A stretch of DNA of 64,000 nt from Spirochaetia bacterium (GCA_025997595.1 BNUU01000001.1:186001-250000), one strand, 5' to 3'. Shown: positions 55,995-64,000, counted from the stretch's first letter. Made by a program: numbers and translations. The notes: generated by a model not told the origin, from the letters alone.

Positions 55995-57271
55995 CTTAAA
56001 TCCGCAAGCTTCTTCTGTATCTCCTTTAAAATCCCAAATCCGGTATCCGCGGCAAAACGCTCTGAATCCTGCCTGCCCTTGCAGATGAGCAGGGATTCTT
56101 CGGCTTCAAGGGAATCGATTCCCCCATCAAGGGTATTTCCGCCGTAGGGGGCAAAGAGGACGCCGTAGCGGAGGGTCCGGGTTTTGCCTGCGGGGATAAG
56201 GACCGTCACGGGGGCGCCCATGAGCTGTTTTGTCTGCCGGGAGTATTCCAGGCCGTAGCTGTATGCGGCGATGGCGTTTTCCGTTCCCAGACAATAGGTG
56301 AGATCCGTGCCCCCCTCGTAGGGAGCCCAGGGGGTAAAGGGTCGGCCGCCGTACTGCATCCAGAGATCGTTGAAACGCAGGATGATGTCATCTTCCGCGG
56401 CGTCCCTGGGTCCCGTGAAAAAGCAGAGGTAGGCCAGTTTTAAGGCCGGGTTCACCAGGGCCGACCAGCCAAGATGCGCGCTTTCCGGAATAAGGCCGGT
56501 AACAAAATCGGTATACCCGATGGGGGGCGGCACCCGGGAAAGATCAGCCTTGCCGCCCCGGAACAGGGGCACGGCGGTGAGGGAAGAAAATTCCGTTTCC
56601 GGATTCAGCCGGGTGGTGGCGTCAAATTCACCGCCCAGGGGGGCGGAGGTCCAGCATTTTGCCGCGGCGGAAATACGGCACTCGGGCGCAAGGAAGGGAG
56701 TGCCCAGGGTATTGTGCCAGCCGCAGTTTATCTCCAGATCGTCGTTCCCGAAATTCTGTATCTCAAGGCTTGAGTAATGGACGCTCTGACCGGGAAGGAG
56801 GGCATCGATTTTCCGGAATGAAAGGGGCATCTTCTTTTCGGTGCCCCCGGAGGGGGCCTTCATTGACGAAAGGGCCCAGGCGGCTCCGGTTTCCTCATCA
56901 ATACCGTTATTGATAAATTGCCATTTTAAGTTTGCGGTCCAGCCGTGGGGGGGCATGGTAAGGCCGTCGATGAAATGTCCGGGGCCGAAATTCGGCGCAC
57001 AGGGAAAATTGCCCGCAATGTGGTACAGCAGGTTTCCCTTCCAGAAGAAGCCATGCTCAGCATCGCTGTAGGGCTTTCCCGAATTCGATCTGAACCAGGG
57101 CTGCCAGTGGGCGTTGATCCTGCTCTTCTCCTTAACCGTGGAAAGTTCCGGGATCATACCCCCCTGGTCGTCGATCATGACCTTAAGTGAACCATGTTCC
57201 AGAACCGTTGCTTCCCGTTCTCCCAACTCAACAAGACGGGTTACCGCTGTTTTGTCCAAATTATCCGCCAT
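55991..57271 (-). CDS. galactose mutarotase-like protein
   Basis: A 426-residue protein. The open frame reaches 57514, but the first 81 codons are Arg/Pro-rich and lie within the upstream gene; ATG 57271 (MADNLD) has AGAGGG before it and gives a sensible protein. The pattern of beta-strands with 'GHFIDGLTMPPHGW' near 90, 'NCGWHNTLGTPF' near 180 and 'GGTDLTYCLGTENAIAAYSYG' near 335 (split only for description) suggests the galactose mutarotase-like fold used by aldose 1-epimerases and related enzymes. The catalytic His and Glu cannot be fixed with certainty. It overlaps the preceding gene by 11 bases and the RluA-like gene tail-to-tail by four. Confidence 0.7.
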   Translation of the reverse strand: MADNLDKTAVTRLVELGEREATVLEHGSLKVMIDDQGGMIPELSTVKEKSRINAHWQPWFRSNSGKPYSDAEHGFFWKGNLLYHIAGNFPCAPNFGPGHFIDGLTMPPHGWTANLKWQFINNGIDEETGAAWALSSMKAPSGGTEKKMPLSFRKIDALLPGQSVHYSSLEIQNFGNDDLEINCGWHNTLGTPFLAPECRISAAAKCWTSAPLGGEFDATTRLNPETEFSSLTAVPLFRGGKADLSRVPPPIGYTDFVTGLIPESAHLGWSALVNPALKLAYLCFFTGPRDAAEDDIILRFNDLWMQYGGRPFTPWAPYEGGTDLTYCLGTENAIAAYSYGLEYSRQTKQLMGAPVTVLIPAGKTRTLRYGVLFAPYGGNTLDGGIDSLEAEESLLICKGRQDSERFAADTGFGILKEIQKKLADLS

Positions 57272-58163
57272 AGCTGCCCTCTTTAATTCCTTTGCTGCGT
57301 GAATTTTTTTCCAACCGGGCGCCCTTCTGCGGAAGACTTTGCAGGAAGTTGAGCAGGGGCGTATCCCAGGGCTTCGCTTCACTGTTCTCCGAAAGAAAAT
57401 GCCGGTAAAGATTCTCAATATAATTTCTGATTTCCCCGCAATCCGGCCCCCCCCCGGCAAAAAGCCGGGAAACAAAATCCTCCGCCTCGGCGGGGGGAAA
57501 AAGTTCTCCGTCAAAACAGGTCATTGCGTACATGGCGGCGGCAATGCAGTTTACGCTGTGCTGTTTCACATAAAGGATGGCCTCGGTAATATCCGTGGCG
57601 CCTTTTTTCAGTTCGGCGATTTGCGGGGCATAGGTTTCTTCGTCCCCCAAACTGCGGAGCAGTGCGGCAAATTTGGTATAGGTGCGGATCACTACCATTA
57701 CGTGGAGGCTGGGGATGCACATCAGGTGGGGATCAAAGGCGTGTATAAGGATGAAGCCGGGCCGGCGGATGTAAAAGGGCCGCTCCGTGGTGGAAAGGTT
57801 CTTTTGATACACCTCTGCGGCAAAGTTGTAGAGTGCCCCCATGGAATCAAGGAAGTCTTTTGCCGCGTCCGCCCCCCGCTCCCCGCAGTGTGCCAGCAGA
57901 AACCCAAGGCTCCGTATCCAGAAGGCAGAAAAGTCGTGGTAGATGCCGATCCGGTCCGGGCTAAAGGGAATTTTTTTGTCCAGTTCATGATCCACCCGGG
58001 ACACCGGTATCTTCCCGGGGAAAAGGGCGGCCCGGTATTGGCGGAAAAAGAAATTATATACGATAGACTTTATACACCCCATCGCGGCGGGCCGGAGCGA
58101 GGCAGTGGTCAATAAGCTGAAAGCCGTGCCATTAACTGAAACATCGGAGACTCTTTGGTGCAT
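57261..58163 (-). CDS. conserved hypothetical protein
   Basis: A 300-residue protein, mostly helical, with no signal peptide or clear membrane span. I do not recognise the family. Conserved-looking parts are 'AFDPHLMCIPSLHVMVVIRTY' near residue 145, here described as D-P-H then C-I-P-S-L-H-V, and 'LYVKQHSVNCIAAAMYAMTCF' near 205, both with His and Cys that could bind metal or act in catalysis. It is co-directed and overlapping with the mutarotase-like gene, so the two probably act together on a carbohydrate. Its promoter is strong (next entry). Confidence 0.75.
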   Translation of the reverse strand: MHQRVSDVSVNGTAFSLLTTASLRPAAMGCIKSIVYNFFFRQYRAALFPGKIPVSRVDHELDKKIPFSPDRIGIYHDFSAFWIRSLGFLLAHCGERGADAAKDFLDSMGALYNFAAEVYQKNLSTTERPFYIRRPGFILIHAFDPHLMCIPSLHVMVVIRTYTKFAALLRSLGDEETYAPQIAELKKGATDITEAILYVKQHSVNCIAAAMYAMTCFDGELFPPAEAEDFVSRLFAGGGPDCGEIRNYIENLYRHFLSENSEAKPWDTPLLNFLQSLPQKGARLEKNSRSKGIKEGSYGG

Positions 58164-58171
58164 GGCGTCTT

Positions 58172-58199
58172 ATTATACAATACAGGGAATTTTTGTCAC
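58172..58199 (-). promoter_or_regulatory. promoter of the hypothetical/mutarotase-like pair
   Basis: Minus-strand GTGACA (58199-58194) and TATAAT (58177-58172) are 16 bases apart. The -10 box ends eight bases before the ATG at 58163, and there is no ribosome site, so the mRNA would be nearly leaderless. Confidence 0.65.
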
Positions 58200-58227
58200 C
58201 TGGTCCGCAGTACCCCAATGATCCCTA

Positions 58228-58256
58228 TTGACATAAAGTTCACGTGAACATTTACA
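58228..58256 (+). promoter_or_regulatory. aldo/keto reductase promoter with a palindrome in its spacer
   Basis: TTGACA (58228-58233) is followed after 17 bases by the weak box TTTACA (58251-58256). The spacer contains the perfect 12-bp palindrome GTTCACGTGAAC (58238-58249). A palindrome between the -35 and -10 boxes is the usual position for a MerR-type activator or a blocking repressor. Confidence 0.5.
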
Positions 58257-58288
58257 ATTCTTTTATACTTATAATAAAGAGGTTAACC

Positions 58289-59209
58289 ATGAGAACCATC
58301 AATTTAGGACTTTCAGGATTGCAGGCGCCGGTAATCGCCGTGGGCTGTATGCGGATTAACGGGATCGAAAAAGCCGAAGCCGGCCGTTTTGTAAAATCGG
58401 CCATCGATATGGGGGCCAACTTTTTCGATCACGCCGATATTTACGGGGGCGGGACCTGCGAGTCGATCTTTGCCGAGGCCATCGGCATGACTCCCGCCGT
58501 GCGGGAAAAGATACTCCTCCAGTCCAAGTGCGGCATCAGGCCGGGGGTGGCCTTCGATTTCTCAAAGAAGCATATCCTTGCCTCGGTGGATGCCAGCCTT
58601 AAAAAGTTAAAGACCGATTACCTTGACGTGCTCCTCCTCCACCGGCCCGACGCCCTGGTGGAACCGGAAGAAGTGGCGGAAGCCTTCGGTATACTTCAGG
58701 TCAGTGGAAAAGTACGGAACTTTGGGGTATCAAACCTGAACCCCATGCAGATCAAACTTTTGCAGAAATACGTCAAGCAGCCCATCGTGGCGAACCAGCT
58801 CCAGCTCAGCATCACCAATGCGAATATGATTAGCCAGGGCATCCACAACAACATGCTCGACGATGATGCGGTAAGCCGGGACGGCAGCATCCTCGATTTC
58901 TGCCGCCTCCATGACATCACCATCCAGCCCTGGTCCCCCTTCCAGTACGGCTTCTTCAAGGGTGTCTTTTTGGGCAGCAAGGAATTCCCCAAGCTCAACG
59001 CAAAAATTGATGAAATCGCCGGGAAGTACGGCGTGACCAATACCACCATCGCCATGGCCTGGCTGCTCCGGCATCCCGCCCGCTTCCAGCCCGTCACCGG
59101 CACCATGAATGCGGACCGGCTTAAGGACTGTGTCAAGGCGGCGGACATCACCATCACCCGTGAAGAGTGGTACGAGATATACCTTGCCGCGGGAAATACG
59201 CTGCCCTAA
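58289..59209 (+). CDS. aldo/keto reductase
   Basis: NADP-dependent oxidoreductase of 306 residues with the TIM-barrel AKR fold. The catalytic tetrad is recognisable: Asp and Tyr in 'FFDHADIYGGG' near residue 45-50, Lys in 'LLQSKCGIRPG' near 77 and His in 'DVLLLHRPDAL' near 113. 'RNFGVSNL' near 150 and 'QPWSPFQYG' near 215 are further AKR motifs. The class resembles E. coli YdhF. Start at 58289 follows AAGAGGTT; an upstream ATG has no ribosome site. The substrate is unknown. It precedes the DUF554 gene by nine bases. Confidence 0.92.
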   Translation: MRTINLGLSGLQAPVIAVGCMRINGIEKAEAGRFVKSAIDMGANFFDHADIYGGGTCESIFAEAIGMTPAVREKILLQSKCGIRPGVAFDFSKKHILASVDASLKKLKTDYLDVLLLHRPDALVEPEEVAEAFGILQVSGKVRNFGVSNLNPMQIKLLQKYVKQPIVANQLQLSITNANMISQGIHNNMLDDDAVSRDGSILDFCRLHDITIQPWSPFQYGFFKGVFLGSKEFPKLNAKIDEIAGKYGVTNTTIAMAWLLRHPARFQPVTGTMNADRLKDCVKAADITITREEWYEIYLAAGNTLP

Positions 59210-59218
59210 GCTGTTTAC

Positions 59219-59950
59219 ATGCTTGGACCGATTGTTAACGCCCTGGTGATTGTGGTCTGTTCCCTGGTCGGCTGTTTTGTCCTCCGGGGAATCCCCCCGC
59301 GCTTTGAGGAGATCATCAAAAAGGCCATCGGCCTTTCCATCGTGTATGTGGGGATCAAGGGCTCCTTTGAAAGCGAAAGGGTCCTCCTCCTCATCATGAG
59401 CATCGTGGGCGGGGCGGTCATCGGCGAACTTATCAACATTGATAAACTGATGAACCGCCTGGGGGACTGGGCGGAAAAGAAGCTCGGCCTGAGCGGCGGC
59501 GCAGCCGGTGCGGGGCAAACCAAAGGGTTTTCCCAGGGTTTTGTCACCGCCAGTATTCTTTTCTGCACCGGGTCCATGGCCATCGTGGGCTCCATGCAGA
59601 GCGGTCTCCAGGGCAACCATGAAACCCTTTTCGCAAAATCTATCCTGGACGGGTCAATTTCCCTGGTCTTTAGCGCCTCAATGGGCATCGGGGTGCTTTT
59701 TTCCGCCATCCCGGTGCTGGTCTACCAGGGCGGCATCGCCCTCGCTTCCCTGGCAATCCGGGACTACCTGACCCCCGATATCATCCGGGAAATGTCCGCC
59801 GTGGGAAACCTCCTGGTGGCGGCCATCGGCTTCAACTTCCTCATACCCGCATCAAAAGCCGCCGGTTTCTCTGCCATAAAGGTGGCAAATTTGATACCGG
59901 CGATCTTTATCCCCTGGGCCTACCTTGCCATCGTGAATTTTCTGCACTAA
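59219..59950 (+). CDS. DUF554-family membrane protein
   Basis: A 243-residue inner-membrane protein with six or seven hydrophobic segments, matching the DUF554 (YdfK-like) family: 'GPIVNALVIVVCSLVGC' at the start, 'GLSIVYVGIKGS' near 40, 'GGAVIGELINID' near 65, 'FVTASILFCTGSMAIVGS' near 115 and 'GNLLVAAIGFNFL' near 200. Function in the family is not established; a transport role is usually assumed. It follows the aldo/keto reductase closely, without a visible ribosome site, and overlaps the end of the convergent MFS gene by four bases. Confidence 0.88.
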   Translation: MLGPIVNALVIVVCSLVGCFVLRGIPPRFEEIIKKAIGLSIVYVGIKGSFESERVLLLIMSIVGGAVIGELINIDKLMNRLGDWAEKKLGLSGGAAGAGQTKGFSQGFVTASILFCTGSMAIVGSMQSGLQGNHETLFAKSILDGSISLVFSASMGIGVLFSAIPVLVYQGGIALASLAIRDYLTPDIIREMSAVGNLLVAAIGFNFLIPASKAAGFSAIKVANLIPAIFIPWAYLAIVNFLH

Positions 59951-61197
59951 GCCGCAGTCTTCACATGTTCACCCTTTTTGATCGTCGCCGCATAAATACT
60001 GTTCAGCAGTCCCAAAAAAGCGGAGATCGAAAAGAGCACTTCGATGCCGACCTTTTCCCAGATATAGCCGCCTAAAAGGGCGATAAGGATCGAAATGAGG
60101 TGGTTTACCGAGACGCCGGTACTGAGGGTGGCGGTGATCTCCTCCTGGCTGTCGGCAATGGACTGGACGTAGACGTTGCTGGCCATACTGGCAATAGAGA
60201 TGATCGAATCCAGGACGTAGTTTACGCAGACCACGATAAAGGCGATGTGGATCGGGAAGATGCGGTGGGCAAAGCCGTAGAGCAGGCAGACCACGATAAG
60301 GATCAGGGTGTCGGCGACCATGATGAACCTGAAGCCCAGCCTGTCGATGAGCTTTCCCATGAGGGGGCTCAAAATGGTGCCAAAGACCGCGCAGATACCC
60401 AAAAGCATTGAAATAATTGAAGTATCCGCCCCGTATTGCAGGATCAGTACGTAGGGGGCAAAGGTCATAAAGATCTGTTTGCGGGAGCCGTAGAAGATTT
60501 CCAGCATGTAGTATTTGTGGAATTTGCGGGCAAAGTAAAAGCGCCGCCGTTTTACCTTTGCCGCCGATTCCTGCATGGCAAGGACCGTGAGGAAGGCTCC
60601 CAGCATAAGGGCCACCGAGATGGCAAACATAATCCTGAAGGGGAAAATATTATCACGGGCAAAGCCCAGCCGGGAAAGAACGAAGAAGAAGCCGGTGACC
60701 GCCACGAAGCCCGCGATGTTGCCGATGTGGCTGAGGGCGCTGGTGATACCCAGGGAGGCGCCCCCCTTACCCTCGGCGGCAAGGTTCAGGGAAATGGTTG
60801 TCCGCACCGGCATGATCACGTGTTCCCCGGTGCTGAATACGACCATAAAAAGGACCACGATTGCCTTATTTGGACTGCCGCTCCCGCCCCCGCTGAGGAG
60901 GAGCCCCGCCAGCCCCGCCACCATTATCCCAATGCCTATTTTGAAGACCCTGGTTTCGGTGAAGCGGTACATCCAGGCCAGGATCAGCACCACCAGGAGA
61001 CCGGGGAGTTCCCGGAAAAATTCCACGATCCCCCGTTCAAATTTGGTGATATGGACAATTTCCGCCAGGTAATTATCCTGAATGCCCCGGTAGAGGCCGT
61101 AACTTATGCCAAAAAGGGCCAGGACGCTTAAAAAACGCCCCGGCCTTGCGTCATCTTTGTAAATACCATGAAGGGGAGAAGCTTTAAGTAAGGACAT
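59947..61197 (-). CDS. major facilitator superfamily transporter
   Basis: A 416-residue transporter with about twelve membrane helices. 'GISYGLYRGIQDNYLAEIV' in helix 1, 'VEFFRELPGLLVVLILAWMYRF' (described here only as the helix 2 to loop region) and 'PLMGKLIDRLGFRF' after helix 8 match the MFS plan; the loop 2-3 signature is 'YRFTETRVFKIG', a weak form of G-x-x-x-D-R-x-G-R-R. The substrate is unknown. TAGTAT ends six bases before the ATG with no ribosome site, suggesting a leaderless start, although its -35 region is poor. Confidence 0.88.
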   Translation of the reverse strand: MSLLKASPLHGIYKDDARPGRFLSVLALFGISYGLYRGIQDNYLAEIVHITKFERGIVEFFRELPGLLVVLILAWMYRFTETRVFKIGIGIMVAGLAGLLLSGGGSGSPNKAIVVLFMVVFSTGEHVIMPVRTTISLNLAAEGKGGASLGITSALSHIGNIAGFVAVTGFFFVLSRLGFARDNIFPFRIMFAISVALMLGAFLTVLAMQESAAKVKRRRFYFARKFHKYYMLEIFYGSRKQIFMTFAPYVLILQYGADTSIISMLLGICAVFGTILSPLMGKLIDRLGFRFIMVADTLILIVVCLLYGFAHRIFPIHIAFIVVCVNYVLDSIISIASMASNVYVQSIADSQEEITATLSTGVSVNHLISILIALLGGYIWEKVGIEVLFSISAFLGLLNSIYAATIKKGEHVKTAA

Positions 61198-61248
61198 TCT
61201 TACATACTACCGGAAACCGAAACGTGTTCCTAGTATCAGGACTTAATA

Positions 61249-62400
61249 TTAAAAGGTGAAACCCAGGGTAAGCCCCACGCTGGCCCCGAGCCCATCCCCG
61301 GGGTACCAGGTAAAAGGCATATCCAGAATAACCGGCCCAAACTTAAATCCAACGCCGGTCATCACCTTAAAGTTGAAGGCCTGGGGGGCGCCTTTCCCAC
61401 CCCCGGTGACGCTCAGAGAGCCGGGGTTTGTCTGCTGGAAGCCAATGGCGGCGCCTGCCGGATCTATATTGACATCACTGGTCACGCCAAGGGTCATCTT
61501 GTTCTTCCCAAAACCAAGGTCCGCCCCCACACCCAGGGTGATATTCAGAAATGAAAACAGCTGGATGGCGGTAGTAGCCTCCAGGGGTACGGTAACCGTA
61601 TTGGTTTCCATATCGAAGACGAGTTTTGGATTAAGTTTAAGCGTCCCCAGATCACCTGAAGTCAGATAACTTAAAGGCTGATTAAAATCCCCTGCCTCAC
61701 CGAATGCTATGGAATAGGCTATTTTTGATTTCGTATATATCACCCCCGTACCCAGGGAAAGGCCCCGCCACTTAAGCACCACCGGGACAAGGTTTTTTTC
61801 CTTGAATAACTGATAGTTGGCTACCAATCCAAAGGATGCGGTCTTGAACGCAAAGCCCGGGGCTTTATCCTTCGAAAGATTAAAGTAACCGAACCTGACC
61901 CCCAGATCCAGGCCCTTCAGGAGGAATTTTGATGTATTTAGGCTAAACTGACCGCTCAGGGCCTGGAGATTAAGACCCAGGGCAGCATCCCCGTTGTTTT
62001 TTATATCCCTGCCGATACTGTCAGCAAAACCGTGAAGGTTCCCAAGCACATCCCCGAGACTTTGCCCTGTCTTAATCCCCACCATAGGTCCCACGGTAAA
62101 GGTAAAGCGTTTAGGCTCCCCATACCCCCGCTGGGTGGCCCCCTGGCTGGCAAATATCGAGGCGGTCCCAAAGCTTTTTATGAGGTTTTCAGGCTCGGAC
62201 CTTAGGTTTTTGAGCAGATCATTATTATTAAGATCGGTTATTAATTGAGTCCAGGCGGTCCCAAGTGCGGTATTTAATACCGGGATATTGGTTTCCGGTG
62301 CATCACCGGAAACGGTAAGTGAAAAGACCCCCGGTACGCCCGCAAGGGCAAAAACAACCGCAAACAGAACCGCGGCGGCGCGTATATTCTTTTTCATCAA
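61249..62400 (-). CDS. predicted outer-membrane beta-barrel protein
   Basis: A 383-residue protein with a signal peptide (residues 1-26, ending 'VPGVFS'). The mature part has alternating beta-strands from about residue 100 to the end ('FTFTVGPMVGIKTG', 'GLDLGVRFGYFNL', 'FLNITLGVGADLGFG') and ends 'VGLTLGFTF' with a terminal Phe, the signal recognised by the BAM complex. The N-terminal 80 residues are not barrel-like and may form a plug or periplasmic part. The start is the first of two ATG codons after AGGAG. AT-rich promoter elements (TTTACA, TATATT/TATAGT) lie about 55-85 bases before it. Such proteins are conserved in treponemes; the ligand is unknown. Confidence 0.78.
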   Translation of the reverse strand: MMKKNIRAAAVLFAVVFALAGVPGVFSLTVSGDAPETNIPVLNTALGTAWTQLITDLNNNDLLKNLRSEPENLIKSFGTASIFASQGATQRGYGEPKRFTFTVGPMVGIKTGQSLGDVLGNLHGFADSIGRDIKNNGDAALGLNLQALSGQFSLNTSKFLLKGLDLGVRFGYFNLSKDKAPGFAFKTASFGLVANYQLFKEKNLVPVVLKWRGLSLGTGVIYTKSKIAYSIAFGEAGDFNQPLSYLTSGDLGTLKLNPKLVFDMETNTVTVPLEATTAIQLFSFLNITLGVGADLGFGKNKMTLGVTSDVNIDPAGAAIGFQQTNPGSLSVTGGGKGAPQAFNFKVMTGVGFKFGPVILDMPFTWYPGDGLGASVGLTLGFTF

Positions 62401-62557
62401 AATAATCTCCTCGTGCTGGATTCTTCAAAACAGATCCGTATACACTATAATATACCTTATTATCTGTAAAAAAACTATAAATGTTTACTAAAAATATAAA
62501 GAAGTATGCTGTTAATGGCAGCCTTGCTTGCATGAACATGAATAAATCGTTAAAAAG

Positions 62558-62661
62558 AGACTTGTTCGACAACTCGGTTAGTTGCCGAACAAGTCTTGCA
62601 AAATACTCCGTATTTTGCGTTTTTAATGGTTGTTGTTCAATAACTGAAGTTATTGAACAAC
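62558..62661 (+). promoter_or_regulatory. three consecutive hairpins upstream of the MBL-fold gene
   Basis: Hairpin 1: AGACTTGTTCG-A-CAACT pairs with AGTTG-C-CGAACAAGTCT (62558-62596, one mismatch). Hairpin 2: GCAAAATAC/GTATTTTGC (62598-62618) followed by G and five T residues, the form of an intrinsic terminator. Hairpin 3: GTTGTTCAATAAC/GTTATTGAACAAC (62632-62661), perfect 13 bp. The gene starts at 62685. No plus-strand gene lies just upstream, so a terminator here would act on the leader of this gene. The remaining part of 62401-62557 holds the promoter of the outer-membrane protein gene and nothing else seen. Confidence 0.65.
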
Positions 62662-62684
62662 TCAATAAAAGAAGTGGGGTGTGT

Positions 62685-63536
62685 ATGAAATTTCAGATTT
62701 TGGGCGGGCTTTTTTTGGCTTCCATGGCGGTAAGCGCCTTTGCGGTGGATCCTTCGGTTTTTACCTGGAAAACCGGCGGTTTTGAAGTGAACATGCTGGT
62801 GGAAACCCGGAGTGCCGGGCGGCCTTCCATCCTTTTGGGGGTGAGCCCTGAGCGGCTTGCGGAATACTTTCCCGACGGGACCTACCAGTCGGAGGTCAAC
62901 ACCTTTTTGATCCGGGGCGGCGGGCACACGGTGGTGGTGGATACCGGTTTTGGCGGCGCCATTTTCGAAAATATGCGGCAGTTGGGGGTGAGGCCCGAAG
63001 ATGTGGACGCGGTACTCCTTACCCACATGCACGGGGACCACATCGGGGGCCTGCAAAAAGACGGTAAGAGCCTTTTCCCCAGGGCAAAGGTTTACCTTGC
63101 CAAACAGGAGCGGGATTATTGGGTTGATACCGCGGCCAATGCGGGGGCCCGCGCCGCCTTAGCCCCCTACGGCTCGAAGGTGGAGACCTTTCTGCCCGGC
63201 GCTATCGGCGGCGGCGCTCCCGAGATCCTTCCGGGGATACGGGCGGCGGCGGCCTTTGGGCACACCCCGGGGCACACGGTGTTTTTGCTGGAGTCCAACG
63301 GGGAAAAGCTCCTTATCTGGGGCGATTTGATGCATGTCCAGGGCATCCAGTTCCCCCTGCCGGATACCTCCGTCAGCTACGACACGGACCCCGTCGCGGC
63401 GGCTGCGGCCCGGAAGCAGATCCTGGACTATGCGGTCAGAAACAAGGTCCCCGTGGCCGGGATGCACCTGGCCTATCCCGCTTTGGGCATGGTAGAGGCT
63501 GCCGGGGCGGGGTATCGGTTCGTACCGGCAAAATAG
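62685..63536 (+). CDS. exported metallo-beta-lactamase-fold hydrolase
   Basis: A 283-residue protein with a signal peptide (residues 1-20, ending 'VSAFA') and an MBL domain. The zinc motif 'LLTHMHGDHIGGL' near residue 110, 'AAFGHTPGHTVFLLE' near 195 with a further His, and 'LLIWGDLMHV' near 212 with the bridging Asp complete the metal site. 'VVVDTGFGG' near 80 is also typical. It is probably a periplasmic lactonase- or phosphodiesterase-like enzyme of the glyoxalase II superfamily; the substrate is unknown. Start at 62685 is preferred because it gives the signal peptide; the upstream frame runs through the hairpins. Confidence 0.9.
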   Translation: MKFQILGGLFLASMAVSAFAVDPSVFTWKTGGFEVNMLVETRSAGRPSILLGVSPERLAEYFPDGTYQSEVNTFLIRGGGHTVVVDTGFGGAIFENMRQLGVRPEDVDAVLLTHMHGDHIGGLQKDGKSLFPRAKVYLAKQERDYWVDTAANAGARAALAPYGSKVETFLPGAIGGGAPEILPGIRAAAAFGHTPGHTVFLLESNGEKLLIWGDLMHVQGIQFPLPDTSVSYDTDPVAAAAARKQILDYAVRNKVPVAGMHLAYPALGMVEAAGAGYRFVPAK

Positions 63537-63624
63537 CCCTTCCCCATAAAAGGATTTATGGGTATGCTGAATGATATTATTCGGGCTGTATATCCTGAAA
63601 TCCTTTTCTATATGGAATATATTT

Positions 63625-64000
63625 ATGAAACGAATACTTTTTTTCACCCTGGCGGTTCTGGTTTTAATCGGCTGTAAGGGGGGTGGAAAGGCGGCGTCCC
63701 CGGACACCGCCGCCGCCGAGGGCGCCATTGTCCTGGATAAGGACACCAGCTATGCCTTTGGCATGGAATTTGCTGACAATGTTAAATCTTTTATCAGTAA
63801 ACTCGATTACAGCTCCTTTTCCAGGGGTTTCCAGGATGCCCTTGAGGGCAGGGAAACCAAAATGAGTATGGAAGATGCCGCTGAAAAGGTTCAGGCCGCC
63901 TATCTTGCCGCCATGGAACAGCAGACCGCGGGGTTCAGGCAGCAGGAAACTGAATTTCTTGCGGAGAACGCCAAAAAAGGCGGCATACAGGTAACCGCCA
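63625..64000 (+). CDS. FKBP/Mip-type peptidyl-prolyl isomerase lipoprotein, 3' partial
   Basis: The frame starts at ATG 63625 and is open to the end of the window (125 residues seen). The first 17 residues form a lipoprotein signal with lipobox 'VLIGC' (Cys17), then a Gly/Ala/Ser linker. Residues about 36-120 match the FKBP N-terminal dimerisation domain: 'YAFGMEFADNVKSFI', 'FSRGFQDALEGRETKMS', then 'FLAENAKKGGIQVTA', which normally leads straight into the FKBP isomerase domain beyond the window. It is probably a periplasmic folding catalyst like FkpA or Mip. The isomerase part is not visible, so that part is inferred. Confidence 0.85.
   Translation, partial: MKRILFFTLAVLVLIGCKGGGKAASPDTAAAEGAIVLDKDTSYAFGMEFADNVKSFISKLDYSSFSRGFQDALEGRETKMSMEDAAEKVQAAYLAAMEQQTAGFRQQETEFLAENAKKGGIQVTA

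Noticed and set aside
57272..57514. Extension of the mutarotase-like frame to 507 residues
   Set aside because: The extra 81 residues are Arg/Pro-rich and overlap the conserved end of the upstream gene.
57690..57760. PAP2-like motif (P-S-L-H) in the unknown 300-residue protein
   Set aside because: The protein lacks the membrane helices and the other PAP2 motifs, so the match is probably chance.
62440..62455. Shared TATACACTATAAT string at 50778-50789 and near 62440
   Set aside because: It is short and AT-rich and is explained by overlapping -10-like boxes; two copies are not enough to call a motif.

Overview
The window looks like chromosome of a free-living or gut-associated spirochaete, most probably a treponeme of the termite-gut type. 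The pointers are spirochaete-style lipoproteins with relaxed lipoboxes, a eukaryote-type hexokinase, an HPr/HPr kinase pair next to NtrYX, and outer-membrane barrels ending in Phe. A species cannot be assigned from the sequence alone. The DNA is moderately GC-rich. I saw no rRNA, tRNA, CRISPR array, insertion sequence or phage gene.

Layout. 1-4003: end of a URO-D-like gene and a sugar ABC importer (binding protein, two permeases, no ATPase). 4102-10815 (minus): cysK behind its own promoter and a 23-bp palindromic operator, then a six-gene operon for uptake and cytoplasmic cleavage of sulfate esters (NMT1-type binding protein, two permeases, two ATPases, Cys-type sulfatase). 10977-13439: lon. 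13670-14584: a lipoprotein. 14559-23262: a complete-looking histidine operon, hisL-hisG-(EIIC-like)-hisB-hisH-hisF-hisA/I/E-hisC-hisD, controlled by a His-codon attenuator. 23267-30330: acyl-CoA synthetase, lipoprotein, adenine deaminase, RlmI-like methyltransferase and a CapA-like lipoprotein. 30389-37224: a small unknown gene leading the F-type ATP synthase operon atpBEFHAGDC. 37286-39915: an antiporter with an EIIA domain, and mntP. 40377-46529 (minus): hprK-ptsH-ntrY-ntrX-lexA-holA. 46643-51975: hexokinase, orphan antitoxin, MEMO-like protein, RqcH/NFACT and a GH3 hexosaminidase. 52302-54596: a large surface lipoprotein with a poly(G)10 tract in its upstream region. 55179-64000: pseudouridine synthase, mutarotase-like protein, aldo/keto reductase, DUF554 protein, MFS transporter, outer-membrane barrel, metallo-beta-lactamase-fold protein and the start of an FKBP/Mip-type lipoprotein.

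How the parts fit. The strongest regulatory story is histidine biosynthesis: a consensus promoter places its start site on the ATG of a 27-residue leader peptide with five His codons in a row, followed by a strong intrinsic terminator 12 bases before hisG. The same geometry (a -10 box 6-9 bases before a start codon with no Shine-Dalgarno sequence) recurs at several genes, suggesting that leaderless mRNAs are common here. Phosphorelay parts (HPr, HPr kinase, an EIIA domain on an antiporter, a lone EIIC-like protein) look regulatory rather than a full sugar PTS.

Non-coding structure is rich: four long imperfect palindromes (about 110-210 bp), a triple-hairpin leader, a multi-hairpin 3' region, a dispersed CACAGAG/CACAAAG repeat family, and short in-frame palindromic or tandem repeats inside three coding genes.
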